Shown: positions 25,831 to 37,168 of the stretch, piece by piece
Layout: the number at the start of each line of letters is the position of its first letter
Numbering within the stretch: position 1 is the stretch's first letter
DNA from: an uncultured Pelagibacteraceae bacterium
Lineage (GTDB): Bacteria > Pseudomonadota > Alphaproteobacteria > Pelagibacterales > Pelagibacteraceae
Direction of reading: 5' to 3'
Assembly (NCBI GenBank): GCA_950068185.1
Contig: CATMHL010000002.1
Span: 1 to 38,565, forward strand
DNA: 38,565 bases
Notes under the pieces: model-generated
What the model saw: the letters and a program-made list of their open reading frames with translations, nothing else
Told to the model about the DNA's origin: nothing
Databases searched by the model: none
Program-made: the position numbers and the translations under genes

Positions 25831-28800
25831 TTAAGTGATTGGAATTTGTTTTTCCTTAGATTCCTCGGAAGATTGTTTAGTTAATAAGGAATCTCTCTCG
25901 TCAGCTACTTTTTGCCACTTCATTTTTGTAGCTCCTGTGCCCGCTGGTATTAGACGACCAACAATAACATTTTCTTTTAATCCTAAGAGTTTATCAACTT
26001 TTCCTTTTATTGCTGCATCGGTAAGAACTCTTGTAGTTTCCTGAAATGAAGCAGCGGATATAAATGAATTTGTTTGTAGTGAAGCTTTTGTAATTCCTAA
26101 TAGTATTCTTTCTGCTAAGGCAGGTTTTTTTCCTTCTTTCTTTAAGATTTCATTTTCACGATCAAATTCATTCTTATCAATTATTTCACTCGGTAAGTAT
26201 TTGGAATCTCCTGATGATTTAATTTCCACCTTTTTTAACATTTGTCTCAATATAGTTTCGATATGTTTATCATTTATTACAACCCCTTGAAGACGATATA
26301 CTTCTTGAACTTCATTAACGAAGTACTCTGTTAAATATTTTATACCTAAAATTCTTAAAATATCATGTGGCGCCGGACTACCATCTAAAAGATACTCTCC
26401 TTTTTTTATTTTTTCACCCTGATTAAAATTTATATGTTTTCCTTTGGGAATTAAATAAGATGATGATGTACCATCTACTTTTACAATAGAAACTTTTTGT
26501 TTTCCTCTAAGTTCTTTTCCAAATTCAATTGAACCATCGTTTTCAGCAATAATTGCACTATCTTTAGGTCTTCTTGCCTCAAATAATTCAGCGACTCTAG
26601 GCAAACCGCCTGTAATATCTCTAGTTTTAGAAGTTTCTTTTGGCAACCTTGCTAAAACATCACCAGCATAAACTTTTTGACCATCATTTACTGAAAGAAT
26701 TGAGTCGGGAACTAAATAATATCTTGCTTCATTATCGTCGGCTTTTTTAACGACATTTCCTTTTTCATCTCTTAGTGTAATTCTTGGTTTCAATTCAGTA
26801 TTTTTAGATTGAGATCTCCAATCTAAAACTGATTTAGAAGATATTCCTGTCGCGTCATCCATTATTTCAGCTAACGAAACTCCATCTACTAAATCCATAT
26901 AACTTGCTACTCCGCTTTTTTCCGCAATAACTGGTAGTGTATAAGGATCCCACTCACATATTTTCTTACCTTTTTTAACATCTTCGTCATTATCACAATA
27001 AAGTTTAGCTCCGTAAGGTATCTTATAAATAGCAAGTTGACGTCCATTTTGATCCTCTATGGACACTTGAGTATTCCTACCCATAATAATTTTATTTTTT
27101 TTAGAATCTTCAATAATGTTTCTGTTTGTAATCTTAATTTTACCCGATGAATGAGCAACTACTTGTGACTCCTCTTTAACTTGTGCGGTACCCCCCACGT
27201 GAAAAGTTCTCATAGTTAATTGCGTTCCTGGTTCACCAATAGATTGTGCTGCGATCATTCCAATCGCTTCTCCTTCAGCAACTATTTTTCCACGTGACAA
27301 ATCTCTTCCATATGATTCAGCACAAACACCTTTTTTCGAACCACATGTTATCACAGAGTAAACATTTACTGATTTTACACCAGCAGCTTCAATTTTTTCA
27401 CACGCTTCTTCATCCATGATTTCCTTCTTTTTTAAAACTATCTCTCCTGTGATTGGGTTTTTAACATTATCAAATGCTGTTCTTCCAAGTATCCTATCAG
27501 ATAAACTTACAATTATATTTCCACCTTCAATAATTTCAGACATTGTTAAACTATCTTTTGTTTTACAATCGCATTGAGTTTTGGTAATCGATATATCCTG
27601 GGCAACATCACAAAGTCTTCTTGTTAAATATCCAGAATTTGCCGTTTTCAGAGCGGTATCAGCTAAACCTTTTCGAGCACCATGAGTAGAATTGAAATAT
27701 TCTAAAGCTGTTAGCCCTTCTTTAAAATTCGCCGTTATTGGTGTCTCGATAATTTCACCTGATGGTTTGGCAATTAATCCTCTCATGCCTGCTAATTGTT
27801 TCATTTGTGCAGCAGAACCTCTTGCGCCAGAGTTTGCCATCATAAAAACTGAATTTGTTTCAATTCTATCATTTGGCATTATTTTTGTTGCTGATGAAAT
27901 CTCCTTCATCATCTCATTAGCTACTAAATCAGTACATTTGGACCAAACATCAACAACTTTATTATATTTTTCTCCCCTTGTTATCAATCCTTCTGAGTAT
28001 TGGCTTTCGTAATTCTCGATTTGCTTTTTAGCATCGTTAACAACTTTTTCTTTAGTTTTTGGAATAATTAAATCATCTTTTCCGAAAGAAATTGCAGCCT
28101 TAAATGCATGTTTAAAACCTAAGGCTTTTATTTTGTCACAAAAAATTACGGTTTCCTTTGGTCCACAATAACGATAAATGAGCTCAATTATTTCTGAGAC
28201 ATGTTTTTTAGACAAAAGTTTATCAATTAAAGCAAATTTAATCTTATGATGTTTTGGTAGAATGCTGGATAAAATAAATCTACCTGCTGTGCTTCTGTAT
28301 TTTTCTAAGATTCTATTCCCTTTTTCATCGACTGTCTCGTATCTACAAATTATATTTGAATGTAAGCTAATGCTTTTTGCCTCTATAGCCTGTTCTATCT
28401 CTGTAATATTTGTAAAATATCCTTTTGACTTATTATCTTTAGTATTTTTTTCTACAGATTGAGATAAGTAGTAGATTCCCAATACCATGTCTTGACTTGG
28501 AACAATAATAGGTTTTCCATTAGATGGACTTAATATGTTATTTGTTGACATCATCAACACCCTAGCTTCTAATTGTGCTTCTATACTTAAAGGAATATGA
28601 ACAGCCATTTGATCTCCATCAAAATCAGCATTAAAAGCTGCACATACTAAAGGGTGTAATTCTATTGCTTTTCCTTCGATTAATTTAGCTTCAAAAGCTT
28701 GGATGCCCAGTCTATGTAAAGTGGGTGCCCTATTAAGTAGAACCGGATGTTCTCTTATAATAGTTTCTAGTGCATCCCAAACTTCTGGTTTTTCTTTTTC

Positions 28801-30012
28801 AACCAGTTTCTTTGCTTGTTTTATTGTTGTTGCTAAACCAAGTTTATCTAATCTTGCGTATAAAAAAGGTTTAAATAATTCAACAGCCATTTTTTTAGGA
28901 AGTCCACACTGATGAAGTTTTAATTCAGGACCAGCTACAATTACCGATCTACCGGAATAATCCACTCTTTTACCTAATAAATTTTGTCTAAATCTTCCTT
29001 GTTTTCCTTTTAACATTTCAGCTAATGATTTTAGAGGACGTTTACCTGTGCCAGTTATGACCCTACCTCTTCTTCCATTATCAAATAATGCATCAACGGA
29101 TTCTTGCAACATTCTTTTTTCATTCCTTACAATTATATCTGGCGCTTTTAAATCAATTAATCTTTTCAATCTATTATTTCTATTAATTACCCTTCTATAT
29201 AAATCATTTAAATCAGAAGTAGCAAACCTTCCACCATCTAGAGGTACTAATGGTCTAAGTTCTGGAGGAATAACAGGAATACATGTTAAAATCATCCATT
29301 CAGGTTTATTTCCTGATTGAATAAATGATTCCATTAATTTTAATCTTTTAATAGTTTTTTCTTCTGTAACTTTTGATTTAATTCCTTTTAATAATAATTT
29401 TAATTTATCTCTCTCAGCTTTTAGATCTAAATTTATTAATATTTTTCTTATAGCTTCAGCTCCAATACTTACTTCAAATGAGCCCTCTTCGTATTGTTCT
29501 TGAATCTTGATATATTCTTCTTCGGAAAGAAGCTGATTTTTTTTAAGTTTAGTAAGACCGGGTTCTATAACCAAAAAACTCTCAAAATATAAAACTTTCT
29601 CAACATCCTTAAGTTTCATATCAACAGCAGCCGCGATTCTACTTGGAAGAGATTTCAAAAACCAAATGTGAGCAACTGGAGATGCTAGTTCTATGTGGCC
29701 CATTCTATCTCTTCTTACATTGGATTTAGTAATTTCAACTCCACATTTTTCACATATAATGCCTCTAAATTTCATTCTTTTATATTTTCCACACAAGCAT
29801 TCATAATCCTTTATAGGACCAAAAATCCTTGCACAAAAAAGTCCATCTTTTTCTGGCTTGAAAGTTCTATAATTTATTGTTTCTGGTTTTTTAATTTCAC
29901 CAAATGACCAGGATTTAATTTTATCTGAACTGGCCAATGAAATTCTTATTTTACTAAAACTTGGTGCAGCAATAGTTTCTGACTTAAATAATTTAGTTAT
30001 ACCTTTATCCAT
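25831..30012 (-). CDS. rpoC: DNA-directed RNA polymerase beta' subunit
   Basis: This 1393-residue subunit carries the catalytic Mg2+-binding motif NADFDGDQM at about residue 460. A first zinc site uses C72, C74, C87 and C90 ([20 protein letters not shown]). The second zinc site is formed by CDCKT and the later [10 protein letters not shown] segment. The bridge-helix and trigger-loop region includes [15 protein letters not shown]. Length is typical of alphaproteobacteria. It follows rpoB by 6 nt and is the last gene of the secE-nusG-rpl-rpoBC run. I see no convincing intrinsic terminator in the following gap. Confidence 0.99.
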   Translation of the reverse strand: MDKGITKLFKSETIAAPSFSKIRISLASSDKIKSWSFGEIKKPETINYRTFKPEKDGLFCARIFGPIKDYECLCGKYKRMKFRGIICEKCGVEITKSNVRRDRMGHIELASPVAHIWFLKSLPSRIAAAVDMKLKDVEKVLYFESFLVIEPGLTKLKKNQLLSEEEYIKIQEQYEEGSFEVSIGAEAIRKILINLDLKAERDKLKLLLKGIKSKVTEEKTIKRLKLMESFIQSGNKPEWMILTCIPVIPPELRPLVPLDGGRFATSDLNDLYRRVINRNNRLKRLIDLKAPDIIVRNEKRMLQESVDALFDNGRRGRVITGTGKRPLKSLAEMLKGKQGRFRQNLLGKRVDYSGRSVIVAGPELKLHQCGLPKKMAVELFKPFLYARLDKLGLATTIKQAKKLVEKEKPEVWDALETIIREHPVLLNRAPTLHRLGIQAFEAKLIEGKAIELHPLVCAAFNADFDGDQMAVHIPLSIEAQLEARVLMMSTNNILSPSNGKPIIVPSQDMVLGIYYLSQSVEKNTKDNKSKGYFTNITEIEQAIEAKSISLHSNIICRYETVDEKGNRILEKYRSTAGRFILSSILPKHHKIKFALIDKLLSKKHVSEIIELIYRYCGPKETVIFCDKIKALGFKHAFKAAISFGKDDLIIPKTKEKVVNDAKKQIENYESQYSEGLITRGEKYNKVVDVWSKCTDLVANEMMKEISSATKIMPNDRIETNSVFMMANSGARGSAAQMKQLAGMRGLIAKPSGEIIETPITANFKEGLTALEYFNSTHGARKGLADTALKTANSGYLTRRLCDVAQDISITKTQCDCKTKDSLTMSEIIEGGNIIVSLSDRILGRTAFDNVKNPITGEIVLKKKEIMDEEACEKIEAAGVKSVNVYSVITCGSKKGVCAESYGRDLSRGKIVAEGEAIGMIAAQSIGEPGTQLTMRTFHVGGTAQVKEESQVVAHSSGKIKITNRNIIEDSKKNKIIMGRNTQVSIEDQNGRQLAIYKIPYGAKLYCDNDEDVKKGKKICEWDPYTLPVIAEKSGVASYMDLVDGVSLAEIMDDATGISSKSVLDWRSQSKNTELKPRITLRDEKGNVVKKADDNEARYYLVPDSILSVNDGQKVYAGDVLARLPKETSKTRDITGGLPRVAELFEARRPKDSAIIAENDGSIEFGKELRGKQKVSIVKVDGTSSSYLIPKGKHINFNQGEKIKKGEYLLDGSPAPHDILRILGIKYLTEYFVNEVQEVYRLQGVVINDKHIETILRQMLKKVEIKSSGDSKYLPSEIIDKNEFDRENEILKKEGKKPALAERILLGITKASLQTNSFISAASFQETTRVLTDAAIKGKVDKLLGLKENVIVGRLIPAGTGATKMKWQKVADERDSLLTKQSSEESKEKQIPIT

Positions 30013-30018
30013 AAATAC

Positions 30019-33000
30019 CTAATTTAATTCAATATTTAAGGCTAGAGATTTAACTTCATTAATTAAAACATTAAAAGATTCTGGAACTCCTGACTCAAAT
30101 TTATCATCACCTTTGACAATAGTCTCATAAACTTTTGTTCGACCCGCTACATCATCAGATTTTACAGTTAAAATCTCTTGTAAAGTATACGATGCTCCAT
30201 AAGCTTCTAATGCCCAAACTTCCATCTCTCCAAATCTTTGGCCACCAAGTTGAGCCTTTCCTCCTAGAGGTTGTTGTGTCACTAAGCTGTAAGGTCCTGT
30301 AGATCTAGCGTGAATTTTATCCTCTACTAAATGGTGAAGTTTGAGCATATAGATGATTCCAACAGTTACCTTTCTGTCAAATTGCTCACCTGTACGGCCA
30401 TCCCATAAAGTAGTTTGTCCAGACGAGGGCAATTCAGCCAATTTCAATAATTCAGTTACATCTTCAACGGATGCACCATCAAAAACAGGTGTAGATACAG
30501 GTATCCCTGGTAATAAATTTACAATTAAATCATCAAATTCTTTATCCTTTAAAGGTTTAATCTTTTTTTCGTAAATATTGTCACCATAAACTTTCTTAAG
30601 AATGTTATGAATTAGTTCATCTCTCTTTCTTATATTATTATGTTGTTTTATTATTTGGTTAATTTTTTCACCCAATTCAGCACAAGCCCAGCCTAAGTGT
30701 GTTTCTAAAATTTGACCTACATTCATTCTACTAGGTACGCCTAATGGATTCAGAACTACATCTACTGGTTTTCCATTTTTCATATAAGGCATATCTTCAA
30801 CTGGTACAATTTTGCTTATAACACCCTTGTTGCCATGTCTTCCTGCCATCTTATCTCCTGGTTTTAAACTTCTTTTAACAGCCACAAAAACTTTTACCAT
30901 TTTTAAAACATTGGGCAAAAGATCATCTCCTTGTTGAATTTTTTCAACTTTATCTTCAAATCTATCTTTTATATCTTTTTTAACATTTGTATATTGTTCT
31001 TTAAGAATTTTAAGATCATCATTTGTTTTTTGATCAACAAACTGTAATTTCCAAAAGTCATTCAAATTTGCATCATCTAAATTTTTTGGAGTTAATTTAG
31101 TTAGATCTTTAAGTTTTTTAATATCATCGCTTAATTTTTTACTCTTAATCATTTCTTGAACTCTAATTTTAATATTCCTTTCAAGAATTTCTTCCTCTGC
31201 TAACTTATCTTCTTGAACAGATTCTATTTCAGATCTTTCTATAGCTGTTGATCTTTCGTCTTTTTCAATCCCATGTCTGTTAAAAACTCTAACATCAATA
31301 ACTGTTCCGTTACTACCTGGTGGCATTTTTAGTGAAGAATCTCTTACATCGGTGGCTTTTTCACCAAAAATTGATCTAAGTAATTTTTCCTCTGGATTAG
31401 ATATGCTGTCTCCTTTAGGAGTAACCTTACCAACTAATATATCTGCCGATTTAACTTCTGCTCCTATATATACTATGCCTGATTCATCTAAATTTCTTAA
31501 AGATTCCTCGCTAATGTTAGGTATATCTCTTGTTATTTCTTCAGTTCCTAATTTTGTATCTCTGGTCATTAATTCATATTCTTCTATATGAATTGAAGTA
31601 AAAACATCATCTGTCACACATCTCTCGGAAATTAAAATTGAATCTTCAAAGTTATAACCAAGCCAAGGCATAAATGCTACTGTAATATTCCTACCTAAAG
31701 CCAACTCACCTAATTTTGTTGCAGGACCATCAGCAATAATATCTCCTTTTTTAATTACGTCTCCAACTTTTACTAAAGGTTTTTGATTTATGGTAGTATT
31801 CTGATTTGATTTTTGAAATTTTAATAAATTATAAATATTTACCCCTGATTTAGAAAGATCTTTTTCAAATGCTTTAACAACTATTCTCTTACCATCAATT
31901 TTATCAACAACACCATCCTTTCTAGCTATAATTGTCACTCCAGAATCAAGTGCAACGTCCCTTTCAATTCCAGTTCCAACCAATGGTGATTCGGGTTTTA
32001 TTAATGGAACGGCCTGTCTCATCATATTTGATCCCATTAAAGCTCTATTAGCATCATCATTTTCTAAAAATGGTATCAATGAAGATGCAACTGACACTAA
32101 TTGTTTTGGCGAAACGTCTACATAATCAACTGAATCTGGTTTTGATAAAATAAAATTAAGTGATTTTCTACATGCTACTAATTCATCTGTGATACGGCCA
32201 TCTTTATCAATCTGTATATTAGCTTGTGCTATCGTAAATTTTTCTTCTTCTATTGCGGATAAATATTCTATTTTATCAGTAACTATACCTTTTATAAATT
32301 TTCTATATGGACTTTCTAGAAATCCATATTTGTTCACTCGAGAAAATGTTGCTAAGCTACTGATTAATCCAATATTTGGACCTTCTGGTGTTTCTATTGG
32401 ACATATTCGTCCATAGTGTGTTGGATGTACATCTCGCACTTCGAAACCGGCCCTTTCTCTGGTAAGACCACCGGGGCCTAAAGCAGAAACTCTTCTTTTA
32501 TGTGTTATCTCTGCTAATGGATTGGTCTGATCCATAAATTGTGATAACTGGGACGTTGCAAAAAAATCTTTGAGAGCTGCAGTAATTGGTCTGGGATTTA
32601 TTAAATCCTGGGGCATAGCTGATTCTATTTCTACAAGTATTGACATTTTTTCTTTTATAGCTCTTTCCATTCTTAAAACACCAATTCTAAATTGATTTTC
32701 AACGAGTTCACCCACCGATCTAACTCTACGATTTCCCAAATGATCTATATCATCAACTTCTCCCTTGCCGTCTTTTAGATCAAGCATATGTTTAATTATT
32801 GCAATAATATCATCATTACGTAAAATCGTTATATCGTCATTACATTTTAACTGTAGTTTATTATTTAATTTAACCCTACCAACGTCGGAAAGATCATAAC
32901 GCTCAGACGTGAAAAATAATTTATTAAAAATTTCATTTGCAACTTCAAAAGATGGAGGCTCCCCTGGTCTTAAAACTCTATAAATATCATTTATTGCTTC

Positions 33001-34113
33001 CATTTTTGAATCATTCTTATCTATATTTAATGTATCTATCAAATATGAACCTTTTGTAATTGGGTCAACATCAGCAATCTCAAGTGTAGAAATATTATAT
33101 TCTGAAATATTATTTAAATTCTCTTGATCTATTGCTGAGCCTGATTTTAGAAAGATTTCATTATTTATTGGATTTGATATATTATTCTTAATATATTTTC
33201 CTAAAAAATAATCAGATGTAAATAAAACATTTTTTAATCCTTCATCAAATAATTTTTTTGCAATAGCAAAATTTATCTTTGATCCCTTTTTTAATATTCT
33301 TTTATCATTATTCGTATCAACTAAATCGGTTCTTAGTTTAACTGGACGTTTATATTCATTAGGATTGAATTTTGTTTTCCACTTTTTTTTTTCTTTGTCG
33401 AAAATAAAAATTTTAAAATCATAAAATAAATCTAGTATTTCACTTCTCTTATACCCCAAAGCATATAGCAAAGTTGTAATGGGTAGTTTTCTTTTTCTAT
33501 CGATTCTAAAATATAAAAGATCTTTAGCATCATATTCAAAATCTAGCCAAGAACCTCTATTTGGTATTATTCTACAATTAAAAAGAAACTTACCACTTGC
33601 GTGCGTTTTACCTTTATCATGATCGAAAAAAACTCCTGGGCTTCTATGCATTTGGTTAACCACAACTCTTTCAACACCATTAATCACAAAAGTACCACTT
33701 GGAGTCATTAAAGGAATGTCTCCCATATAAACTTCTTGTTCCTTTGCTGACAAAACTTGTTTTGTATTACTTTCAGTATCTATATCATAGACAACTAAAC
33801 GCAATGTAGGTTTTAAAGATGCTGAATAAGTTAAATCTCTTTGGCGGCATTCGTCAACATTGAATTTTGGCTTCTCTAAACGAAAAGAAAGAAACTCCAA
33901 AGTAGCTTTTTCTGATATTTCTTCTATAGGAAAAGTATTTCTAAAAACTCTATGAAGACCCTTTTGTAAATTTATTTCACTTACATTTCCGATATTTAAA
34001 AATTGTTGATAGGATTTCTTTTGGACATCAATTAGATTCGGAATAGACAAAATTTCTTTTAACTTTCCAAAATTCTTTCTTATACTTTTTTTCTCAGTAA
34101 AAGATAAATCCAT
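30019..34113 (-). CDS. rpoB: DNA-directed RNA polymerase beta subunit
   Basis: This 1364-residue subunit shows the rifampicin-binding cluster [17 protein letters not shown]...[13 protein letters not shown]. All positions I can compare look wild type. [34 protein letters not shown] and the C-terminal [20 protein letters not shown] also match. The ATG at 34113 is preferred over a GTG at 34119. The sequence AAAGGTG just upstream serves as ribosome-binding site for the ATG, whereas the GTG would lie inside it. A 20-bp palindrome ends at this site. It is 51 nt downstream of rplL and 6 nt upstream of rpoC. Confidence 0.99.
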   Translation of the reverse strand: MDLSFTEKKSIRKNFGKLKEILSIPNLIDVQKKSYQQFLNIGNVSEINLQKGLHRVFRNTFPIEEISEKATLEFLSFRLEKPKFNVDECRQRDLTYSASLKPTLRLVVYDIDTESNTKQVLSAKEQEVYMGDIPLMTPSGTFVINGVERVVVNQMHRSPGVFFDHDKGKTHASGKFLFNCRIIPNRGSWLDFEYDAKDLLYFRIDRKRKLPITTLLYALGYKRSEILDLFYDFKIFIFDKEKKKWKTKFNPNEYKRPVKLRTDLVDTNNDKRILKKGSKINFAIAKKLFDEGLKNVLFTSDYFLGKYIKNNISNPINNEIFLKSGSAIDQENLNNISEYNISTLEIADVDPITKGSYLIDTLNIDKNDSKMEAINDIYRVLRPGEPPSFEVANEIFNKLFFTSERYDLSDVGRVKLNNKLQLKCNDDITILRNDDIIAIIKHMLDLKDGKGEVDDIDHLGNRRVRSVGELVENQFRIGVLRMERAIKEKMSILVEIESAMPQDLINPRPITAALKDFFATSQLSQFMDQTNPLAEITHKRRVSALGPGGLTRERAGFEVRDVHPTHYGRICPIETPEGPNIGLISSLATFSRVNKYGFLESPYRKFIKGIVTDKIEYLSAIEEEKFTIAQANIQIDKDGRITDELVACRKSLNFILSKPDSVDYVDVSPKQLVSVASSLIPFLENDDANRALMGSNMMRQAVPLIKPESPLVGTGIERDVALDSGVTIIARKDGVVDKIDGKRIVVKAFEKDLSKSGVNIYNLLKFQKSNQNTTINQKPLVKVGDVIKKGDIIADGPATKLGELALGRNITVAFMPWLGYNFEDSILISERCVTDDVFTSIHIEEYELMTRDTKLGTEEITRDIPNISEESLRNLDESGIVYIGAEVKSADILVGKVTPKGDSISNPEEKLLRSIFGEKATDVRDSSLKMPPGSNGTVIDVRVFNRHGIEKDERSTAIERSEIESVQEDKLAEEEILERNIKIRVQEMIKSKKLSDDIKKLKDLTKLTPKNLDDANLNDFWKLQFVDQKTNDDLKILKEQYTNVKKDIKDRFEDKVEKIQQGDDLLPNVLKMVKVFVAVKRSLKPGDKMAGRHGNKGVISKIVPVEDMPYMKNGKPVDVVLNPLGVPSRMNVGQILETHLGWACAELGEKINQIIKQHNNIRKRDELIHNILKKVYGDNIYEKKIKPLKDKEFDDLIVNLLPGIPVSTPVFDGASVEDVTELLKLAELPSSGQTTLWDGRTGEQFDRKVTVGIIYMLKLHHLVEDKIHARSTGPYSLVTQQPLGGKAQLGGQRFGEMEVWALEAYGASYTLQEILTVKSDDVAGRTKVYETIVKGDDKFESGVPESFNVLINEVKSLALNIELN

Positions 34114-34120
34114 GAACACC

Positions 34121-34140
34121 TTTACATCCTAGGATGTAAA
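34121..34140. repeat. Perfect 20-bp palindrome between rplL and rpoB
   Basis: TTTACATCCT is followed immediately by its exact reverse complement. In the minus-strand transcript it can fold into an 8-bp stem with a minimal 4-nt loop. Its last three bases form part of the AAAGGTG ribosome-binding site of rpoB. It could be an RNA processing or attenuation element at the L7/L12-beta junction, where E. coli has an attenuator and an RNase III site. It could also be a DNA operator. Confidence 0.6.
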
Positions 34141-34164
34141 TAAAAATTTAATATTAAAAAAATA

Positions 34165-34533
34165 CTACTTTAATTCTACTTTAGCTCCAGCAGCTTCAAG
34201 CTTTTTCTTGACTTCCTCAGCTTCTTTTTTCGGAACACCTTTTTTAACTTCTTTTGGTGCTGCTTCAACTAAATCTTTTGCTTCCTTTAAACCTAAACCT
34301 GTAATTGCTCTAACTTCCTTTATAACATTAATTTTTTTATCACCGACTGCAGCAAGAAAAATAACAAAATCTGTCTTTTCTTCTTTCGGTGCTTCTACCA
34401 CGCCAGCTACAGCTGCTGCTACAGGAACTGCTGCTGAAACACCCCATTTTTCTTCTAATTTTTTTGAAAGATCAGCTGCTTCGACAACTGTAAGTTTTGA
34501 CAACACATCTATAATTTTATTTAAATCTGACAT
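34165..34533 (-). CDS. rplL: 50S ribosomal protein L7/L12
   Basis: This 122-residue stalk protein recruits translation GTPases and is present in multiple copies per ribosome. It has the N-terminal dimerisation helices ([21 protein letters not shown]), an alanine/valine-rich hinge ([16 protein letters not shown]) and the C-terminal domain [39 protein letters not shown]. It follows rplJ by 21 nt. The 51-nt gap to rpoB carries a palindrome. Confidence 0.99.
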   Translation of the reverse strand: MSDLNKIIDVLSKLTVVEAADLSKKLEEKWGVSAAVPVAAAVAGVVEAPKEEKTDFVIFLAAVGDKKINVIKEVRAITGLGLKEAKDLVEAAPKEVKKGVPKKEAEEVKKKLEAAGAKVELK

Positions 34534-34554
34534 TGAAAATCTCTCTTAAATATT

Positions 34555-35067
34555 TTACGCTTTTTTACTCTTAGCGAGCGCCAAAATAGCAATTTTTGAG
34601 CCTGGCGCAAGTAAAATACTCATAATTTTCTGGGCTGGAGTAGCTAAAATACCAACAATTTTAGCCCTAGCCTCGTTTAATGTAGGAAGTGTCGCAATTT
34701 TTTCCACATCTTTCACAGAAAGTGGTTCTTCTTCCATAATTCCACCAATAATTTTTAAGTTGGAATTACTTTTTGCAAACTTTGTCAATATTTTTGCTGA
34801 GGTTATAGCATCCTCAGAAAAAGCAACTGCGGTAGGCCCGGAAAATAAATTCTCCAATTTTTTAAATTTACTTCCTTGTAAAGCGAGCTTTGTAACTCTG
34901 TTCTTTGTTATTTTAAACAGTATTCCATGTTTTCTCATTTCAGATCTCAATCGGTCAATCTCTTTTACTGTTAAACCTTGATAATGAGTGACAAAAACTG
35001 AGCTAGTTTTATTAAAAAAAGCTTTCATTTCCTCTATATAATTCTTTTTTTTATTTTTGTTCATCAT
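34555..35067 (-). CDS. rplJ: 50S ribosomal protein L10
   Basis: This 170-residue base of the ribosomal stalk binds L7/L12 dimers through its C-terminal helix. It contains SVFVTHYQGLTVKEIDRLRSEMRK, FKITKNRVTKLAL and LFSGPTAVAFS. The start is ATG at 35067; a second ATG follows directly. Only 10 nt separate it from rplA, so the long leader that mediates L10 autoregulation in E. coli is absent or would have to lie within rplA. Confidence 0.98.
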   Translation of the reverse strand: MMNKNKKKNYIEEMKAFFNKTSSVFVTHYQGLTVKEIDRLRSEMRKHGILFKITKNRVTKLALQGSKFKKLENLFSGPTAVAFSEDAITSAKILTKFAKSNSNLKIIGGIMEEEPLSVKDVEKIATLPTLNEARAKIVGILATPAQKIMSILLAPGSKIAILALAKSKKA

Positions 35068-35077
35068 AATATTACTC

Positions 35078-35761
35078 TTATAATTTCAATTGATAAGAAA
35101 CACCCATTGTTGATGTTAAATAAGCAGATAAAATAAAATTACCTTTTATTCCAGTAGGTTTTTCTTTTAATAAAGTGTTCATAAAAGCATCATAATTTTC
35201 TTTAAGCTTTGCATCAGAAAAACTTTTTTTTCCTATAGAGACAGCAATATTTCCGTCCTTATCATTTTTGATTTCAATCTGACCATTTTTTATTGCTTTT
35301 ACTGAAGTTTTAATATCATTTGTTACAGTTCCAAATTTTGGATTAGGCATTAAACCTTTTGGTCCTAAAATTTTACCAAGTTTTCCCATTTTTGACATAG
35401 TCGCTGGTGTGGCTATAAGTTTATCAAAATTTATTTTTCCGTTTGTTATATCGTTAACTAAGTTATCAAATCCTGCTATTTCAGCACCAGAATCTTTTGC
35501 TTCTTTAATTTTATTTTCTTCACAAAGAACGGCCACCTTTACTTTTTTCCCGTTCCCATTTGGTAAATTTACCAAAGTTCTTAAACTAATTTCCTCTTTT
35601 TTCTGTTTTAAATTTAATAAACAAGAAACATCAATTGACTCGTTAAATTTAGCTGTGCAATTTCTTTTAACTTTTTTAATTACATCATCTATAATTTCTG
35701 GCTTATTTTCATTAGATGCTTCAAGTAACTTTTTATATCTTTTTGATAGATTCGACCTCAT
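35078..35761 (-). CDS. rplA: 50S ribosomal protein L1
   Basis: This 227-residue protein of the mobile L1 stalk helps E-site tRNA release. It contains SLRTLVNLPNGNGKKVKVAVL, LGKILGPKGLMPNPKFGTVT and KNGQIEIKNDKDGNIAVSIGK, all typical. Its ATG overlaps the rplK stop by one base (TAATG), consistent with the coupled L11-L1 operon found in many bacteria. Confidence 0.98.
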   Translation of the reverse strand: MRSNLSKRYKKLLEASNENKPEIIDDVIKKVKRNCTAKFNESIDVSCLLNLKQKKEEISLRTLVNLPNGNGKKVKVAVLCEENKIKEAKDSGAEIAGFDNLVNDITNGKINFDKLIATPATMSKMGKLGKILGPKGLMPNPKFGTVTNDIKTSVKAIKNGQIEIKNDKDGNIAVSIGKKSFSDAKLKENYDAFMNTLLKEKPTGIKGNFILSAYLTSTMGVSYQLKL

Positions 35762-36186
35762 TAATCTTTTACCTCAATACCCATAGATCTAGCTGATCCA
35801 CTAATTATCTTGACTGCTTCTTTAATAGAATGTGCGTTTAAATCTTTCATTTTTTCCTGAGCTATTTTTTCTGCTTGTTTTTTTGTAATTGTCCCTACTA
35901 TAACTCTTCCTGGTTCTCGTGAGCCTCCTTTTAATTTGGCTGCCTCTTTTATAAAATGAGAAGCTGGCGGAGATTTAATTACAAAATCAAATTTTTTATC
36001 TTTATATACAGTAATTACCACAGGGATAGGTTTACCCATAAAACTTTTAGTTTTTTCATTAAAGGTCTTACAAAATTCCATAATATTAATTCCGCGTTGA
36101 CCCAAAGCTGGTCCTACAGGAGGAGCCGGATTTGCCTGACCACCTTTTATTTGTAGTTTAACGTATCCACTAATTTCTTTTGCCAT
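35761..36186 (-). CDS. rplK: 50S ribosomal protein L11
   Basis: This 141-residue protein of the GTPase-associated centre begins [37 protein letters not shown], the proline-rich family signature. It ends [14 protein letters not shown]. It starts 2 nt after nusG and overlaps rplA (TAATG). Confidence 0.99.
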   Translation of the reverse strand: MAKEISGYVKLQIKGGQANPAPPVGPALGQRGINIMEFCKTFNEKTKSFMGKPIPVVITVYKDKKFDFVIKSPPASHFIKEAAKLKGGSREPGRVIVGTITKKQAEKIAQEKMKDLNAHSIKEAVKIISGSARSMGIEVKD

Positions 36187-36188
36187 AT

Positions 36189-36716
36189 CTAAGATTTTTC
36201 TACTTGATTATAATCTAACTCTATTGGAGTTGGTCTACCAAAAATTGCGACTGATACTTTAAGTCTCGATTTTTCTTCATCAACTTCTTCGACTAAACCA
36301 GTAAAAGAAGAAAAAGGACCTTCACAAACCTTTACTTGTTCACCGATATCAAAACTAACAACGGGTGGTGGTATTAATGAACCTTCTTTAATATTTCCTA
36401 AGATTTTCTCAATTTCTTTATCCGAAACAGGAACAGGTTTTCCCGTTGTCCCTAAAAAACCTGTCACTTTTTGAATATTCCTAATCATATGATAAAGTTC
36501 TTTGTTCATTTCCATTTTTACCAAAACATAACTTGGAAAATATTTTTTTTTTCTTTGAACCCTTTTTCCTCTTTTTACTTCCGTAACTTCATGTATTGGT
36601 ACTAAAACCTCATTAATTTTCTCATTTAATTCCTTAGCTTTTATAGTCTCTTTTATTGTTTTGGCTACTTTATGTTCAAAACCAGAAAAAGTTTGAACTA
36701 TATACCAATTTTTCAT
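36189..36716 (-). CDS. nusG: Transcription termination/antitermination protein NusG
   Basis: This 175-residue factor binds RNA polymerase, raises processivity and links to Rho or, through S10, to the ribosome. The NGN domain runs from [20 protein letters not shown] through [11 protein letters not shown] and [17 protein letters not shown]. The KOW domain is [24 protein letters not shown], ending [15 protein letters not shown]. It begins 1 nt after the secE stop. Confidence 0.98.
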   Translation of the reverse strand: MKNWYIVQTFSGFEHKVAKTIKETIKAKELNEKINEVLVPIHEVTEVKRGKRVQRKKKYFPSYVLVKMEMNKELYHMIRNIQKVTGFLGTTGKPVPVSDKEIEKILGNIKEGSLIPPPVVSFDIGEQVKVCEGPFSSFTGLVEEVDEEKSRLKVSVAIFGRPTPIELDYNQVEKS

Positions 36717-36717
36717 A

Positions 36718-36909
36718 TTAAAAGTTAATAGTTAAAATTATATCTAGTAAAAATCTATAAATTTGATCTAGTAACAAGAAAAATATTGCTGCAATAGTTG
36801 CTAATACAAAAACCATGGACGCTCCAATCAAAACCTCTTTTGTTGTTGGCCACGTCACTTTATATGCTTCCTGTTTTACACCTTGAACAAATTTAAATGG
36901 ATTAATCAT
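36718..36909 (-). CDS. secE: Protein translocase subunit SecE
   Basis: This 63-residue protein is the short, single-membrane-segment form of SecE. NPFKFVQGVKQEAYKVTWPTTKEV is the conserved amphipathic helix and hinge. It is followed by the transmembrane stretch IGASMVFVLATIAAIFFLLLDQIYRFLLDII. It partners with SecY, encoded downstream in the same direction. It starts 16 nt after the tRNA-Trp gene, the common tRNA-Trp-secE-nusG order. Confidence 0.97.
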   Translation of the reverse strand: MINPFKFVQGVKQEAYKVTWPTTKEVLIGASMVFVLATIAAIFFLLLDQIYRFLLDIILTINF

Positions 36910-36925
36910 TTTTTTTATTCATCTC

Positions 36926-37001
36926 TGGCAGGAGCGGAGGGAATCGAACCCCCAACCTCCGGTTTTGGAGACCGGCGCTCTACCAATTGAGCTACACTCC
37001 C
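36926..37001 (-). tRNA. trnW: tRNA-Trp (anticodon CCA)
   Basis: The 76-nt cloverleaf reads GGGAGTG (acceptor), a GCTC/GAGC D-stem with AATTGGTA loop, a CCGGT/ACCGG anticodon stem with CTCCAAA loop (anticodon CCA), and a T-arm GGGGG/CCCTC with TTCGATT loop. The 3' end is CGCTCCT, then G and an encoded CCA. Acceptor pairing is complete with two G-U pairs. It is the first gene of the secE-nusG-ribosomal-rpoBC run. Confidence 0.98.
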
Positions 37002-37067
37002 ATTTAACCGGATGGTTCCAAATTGGTTCCCATCATGATTGAAAACAAAAAAGCTTCCACAACTGCC

Positions 37068-37084
37068 TATAAGCTATGCTTATA
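37068..37084. repeat. 17-bp inverted repeat at the tRNA-Trp promoter
   Basis: TATAAGC and GCTTATA are perfect 7-bp arms around a TAT centre. They overlap the candidate -10 and the expected transcription start of the tRNA-Trp/secE/rpoBC promoter, the usual place for a repressor site. AT-rich sequence makes such palindromes more likely by chance. Confidence 0.4.
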
Positions 37085-37108
37085 TAAAGGATAATATAAT
37101 AATTTCAA
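37079..37108 (-). promoter_or_regulatory. Promoter candidate for tRNA-Trp-secE-nusG-rplKAJL-rpoBC
   Basis: On the minus strand TTGAAA (37103-37108) precedes TATATA (37081-37086) by 16 nt, or TATAAG (37079-37084) by 18 nt. Either fits a sigma-70 promoter. Transcription would start near 37073, about 70 nt before the tRNA. It is the best promoter-like pair I see upstream of this run. Confidence 0.45.
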
Positions 37109-37118
37109 CTTATAATAA
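37104..37118 (+). repeat. 15-bp direct repeat, copy 1 (TTCAACTTATAATAA)
   Basis: An exact second copy lies at 38061-38075, about 957 bp away. This copy overlaps the -35 element of the tRNA-Trp promoter candidate; the other lies against the start codon of a small minus-strand ORF. Confidence 0.5.
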
Positions 37119-37168
37119 AGAGTGAAAACTGTAGGTTTTAGAGTCTGTTTTAAAGGTAAGTATTTATT

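Noticed and set aside
37014-37030. Short direct repeat GGTTCC-AAATT-GGTTCC next to tRNA-Trp
   Set aside because: Six-base repeats are expected by chance; there is no sign of an integrase, attachment-site duplication of the tRNA end or mobile element.
37034-37093. 19-residue plus-strand ORF (MIENKKASTTAYKLCLYKG)
   Set aside because: It has no ribosome-binding site and overlaps the promoter region of the tRNA-Trp run; chance is the simplest explanation.
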